Assembly: GCA_018257865.1 (NCBI GenBank)
Contig: JAEUBA010000167.1
Location: 1-35,206, forward strand
From: Stereocaulon alpinum
Lineage: Eukaryota; Ascomycota; Lecanoromycetes; Lecanorales; Stereocaulaceae
Direction: 5' to 3'
DNA: 35,206 bases
Numbering within the stretch: position 1 is the first letter of the stretch; each line of letters opens with the position of its first letter. The notes beneath the pieces are model-generated. The model did not search any database. It was not told the origin of the DNA and was given only the letters and a program-made list of their open reading frames with translations. Shown in pieces: positions 34,064-35,206 of the stretch. A program made the position numbers and the translations under genes.

Positions 34064-35082
34064 AGTAATAAAGGAAGAGATCCTTTATATAAATTATAAT
34101 AACCTTAGTGCTAGATACTTTAGTTATAAGTATACTAAAGAAGGTATTAGGTCTAAATATTATTAGCCTAGTATAATAGGTGATATTAGAGAGTATATTT
34201 ATAGTTACTTAGATTATTAGAGGGTATAAGTATATTACTATAAGCTATATAGTAAACTAACCTTAATTCTACTAAATAGTATAATACCTTTCTATACTAT
34301 AATAATAGACTTTATTATAGATATACCCCCTGCTAGGGACGTATATATAGGGAAAACTTATAATATAATCTTAGTCTTAATAGATAAGCTTACGAAATAT
34401 ATAATATATATAGTAACTATAAAAGACTTAATAGTAGATAGCCTAGTAGATATAATATAGAGGGAATTCCTCTTACTATAAAGTATAATATAAGAATTAA
34501 TTATAGATCGAGGCTCGCTATTTACTAATAAGTTCTAAATAACGCTTTACTAGTACTTAGGTACGAAGTATAAGCTTAGTACTACGTTCTACCCTTAGAT
34601 AGATAGTTAGACTAAAAGGTAGAACTAAGTACTTAAATACTACCTATAAGTATACTATAACTATAAGTAGGATAATTAGCCGGAATTACTACTAATAGCG
34701 ATATTTATATATAATAATAGCGTATACACAAGTACTAAGTAAACCCCGTAAGACCTACTAATAGGCTATATAGTAAATCTAAGTAGAAGAGCTTAAAAGG
34801 GGAGGCGCCGCTTACTATAAAGCGAATAGAAATATTTAAAAGGGATATAGGAGTAAGTTACTAAGTAGTAAGTAAAGTACTATAATAGTAACTATAAAGC
34901 TATAACCTTTAAGGAGGGTAATAAAGTACTACTATAAAGAATAAATATATATACTTTACGCCTAAAGAAGAAGCTTAATTATAGGTAACTAAGACTATTT
35001 AAGGTACTAGAGAAGATAGGTAAGTAAGCGTATAAATTAGAACTTCCTACTAAATATAGTAGGATTTATCTAGTATTCTATA
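34064..35082 (+). pseudogene. Gypsy integrase and C-terminal domain, dead
   Basis: The 3' part of the Gypsy pol, continuing in frame from 14795. The zinc-binding HHCC region (34064-34230) reads ARYFSYKYTKEGIRSKYY, then IGDIREYIYSYLDY, with His and Cys replaced by Tyr. The catalytic core has IIIDFIIDIPPARD near 34300-34340, ILVLIDKLTKY near 34372-34400 and IIDRGSLFTNKF near 34500-34535. The C-terminal segment LKKKLNYR..LRLFKVLEKIGK.AYKLELPTKYSRI (about 34965-35065) is typical of Gypsy integrase C-termini. It is cut at 35083 by another retroposon tail; the 3' LTR would lie beyond the window. Confidence 0.9.
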
Positions 35083-35206
35083 TTGATTGATTGATTGATT
35101 GGTTTATACGCCTATTCTAGTATCTATATATACTAATGAGGGTGTTCTATTATATTATTTGTGAAACTAGTAGATGGTATACGTAGTGTGCCTTTCCTAG
35201 CCGTAA
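35083..35206 (-). mobile_element. 3' end of another retroposon copy, runs off the window
   Basis: Begins (ATTG)n, then the shared LINE tail, then tgtgaaactagtagatggta and cctttcctagccg. These last blocks match the reverse complement of 25660-25730, so this is a second copy of the 24598-25784 retroposon rather than of LINE-1. It keeps TG (taatgaggg, tttgtgaa, agtgtgcc) and is lightly mutated. It inserted into the Gypsy integrase C-terminal region; the size and other end are unknown. Confidence 0.85.

Overview
This window is a transposon graveyard from a filamentous ascomycete (Pezizomycotina) genome with very strong repeat-induced point mutation (RIP). CpA and TpG are almost absent over most of the 35 kb, TpA is very abundant, and CpG, CpC and CpT survive. 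Reading frames are closed by TAG/TAA stops derived from CAG, CAA and TGG codons. I see no intact protein gene, tRNA or rRNA. The two open frames of about 68 codons (5803-6009 and 24128-24337) are antisense shadows of the same LINE 3' end.

Layout from the left. 1-4479 is the 5' part of a Helitron read on the minus strand and cut by the window start. 4480-5746, 11194-14795 and 34051-35082 are three pieces of one plus-strand Gypsy (Ty3-like) LTR retrotransposon with protease, RT, RNase H and integrase relics. It was split by a full-length minus-strand LINE (LINE-1, 5747-11179) and a second minus-strand LINE of the same family (LINE-2, 14796-34050). LINE-2 contains nested insertions: a 1033-bp mini-LTR element (TRIM-1, 16641-17673), a TA-flanked minisatellite element (19000-20721), a second mini-LTR element in reverse (TRIM-2, 20739-23303) whose right LTR is split by another minisatellite element (21559-23209), a 5'-truncated opposite-strand LINE tail (23860-24388), a 1.2-kb retroposon sharing the LINE 3' tail (24598-25784), and a complete plus-strand Helitron (Helitron-2, 26965-33698). 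The 3' end of another minus-strand copy with that tail starts at 35083 and runs off the right edge.

The boundaries rest on target-site duplications read directly from the sequence (14 bp for LINE-1, 13 bp for LINE-2, 14 bp and 13 bp for the small retroposons, 5 bp for both TRIMs), or on rejoining interrupted LINE-2 to intact LINE-1. Together they give a relative order of insertion up to four levels deep: Gypsy, then LINE, then TRIM-2, then the minisatellite element.

The proteins are identified from degraded motifs: LINE endonuclease GDFN and RT F(V/I)DD; Gypsy YLDD and integrase; Helitron Rep and Pif1-type helicase. Many catalytic His, Cys and Asp codons have become Tyr, Tyr and Asn, as RIP predicts. 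The most unusual structures are the TRIM pair with a roughly 125-bp internal tandem array, the two minisatellite-carrying insertions, and the non-autonomous retroposon that shares its 3' tail with the LINE.
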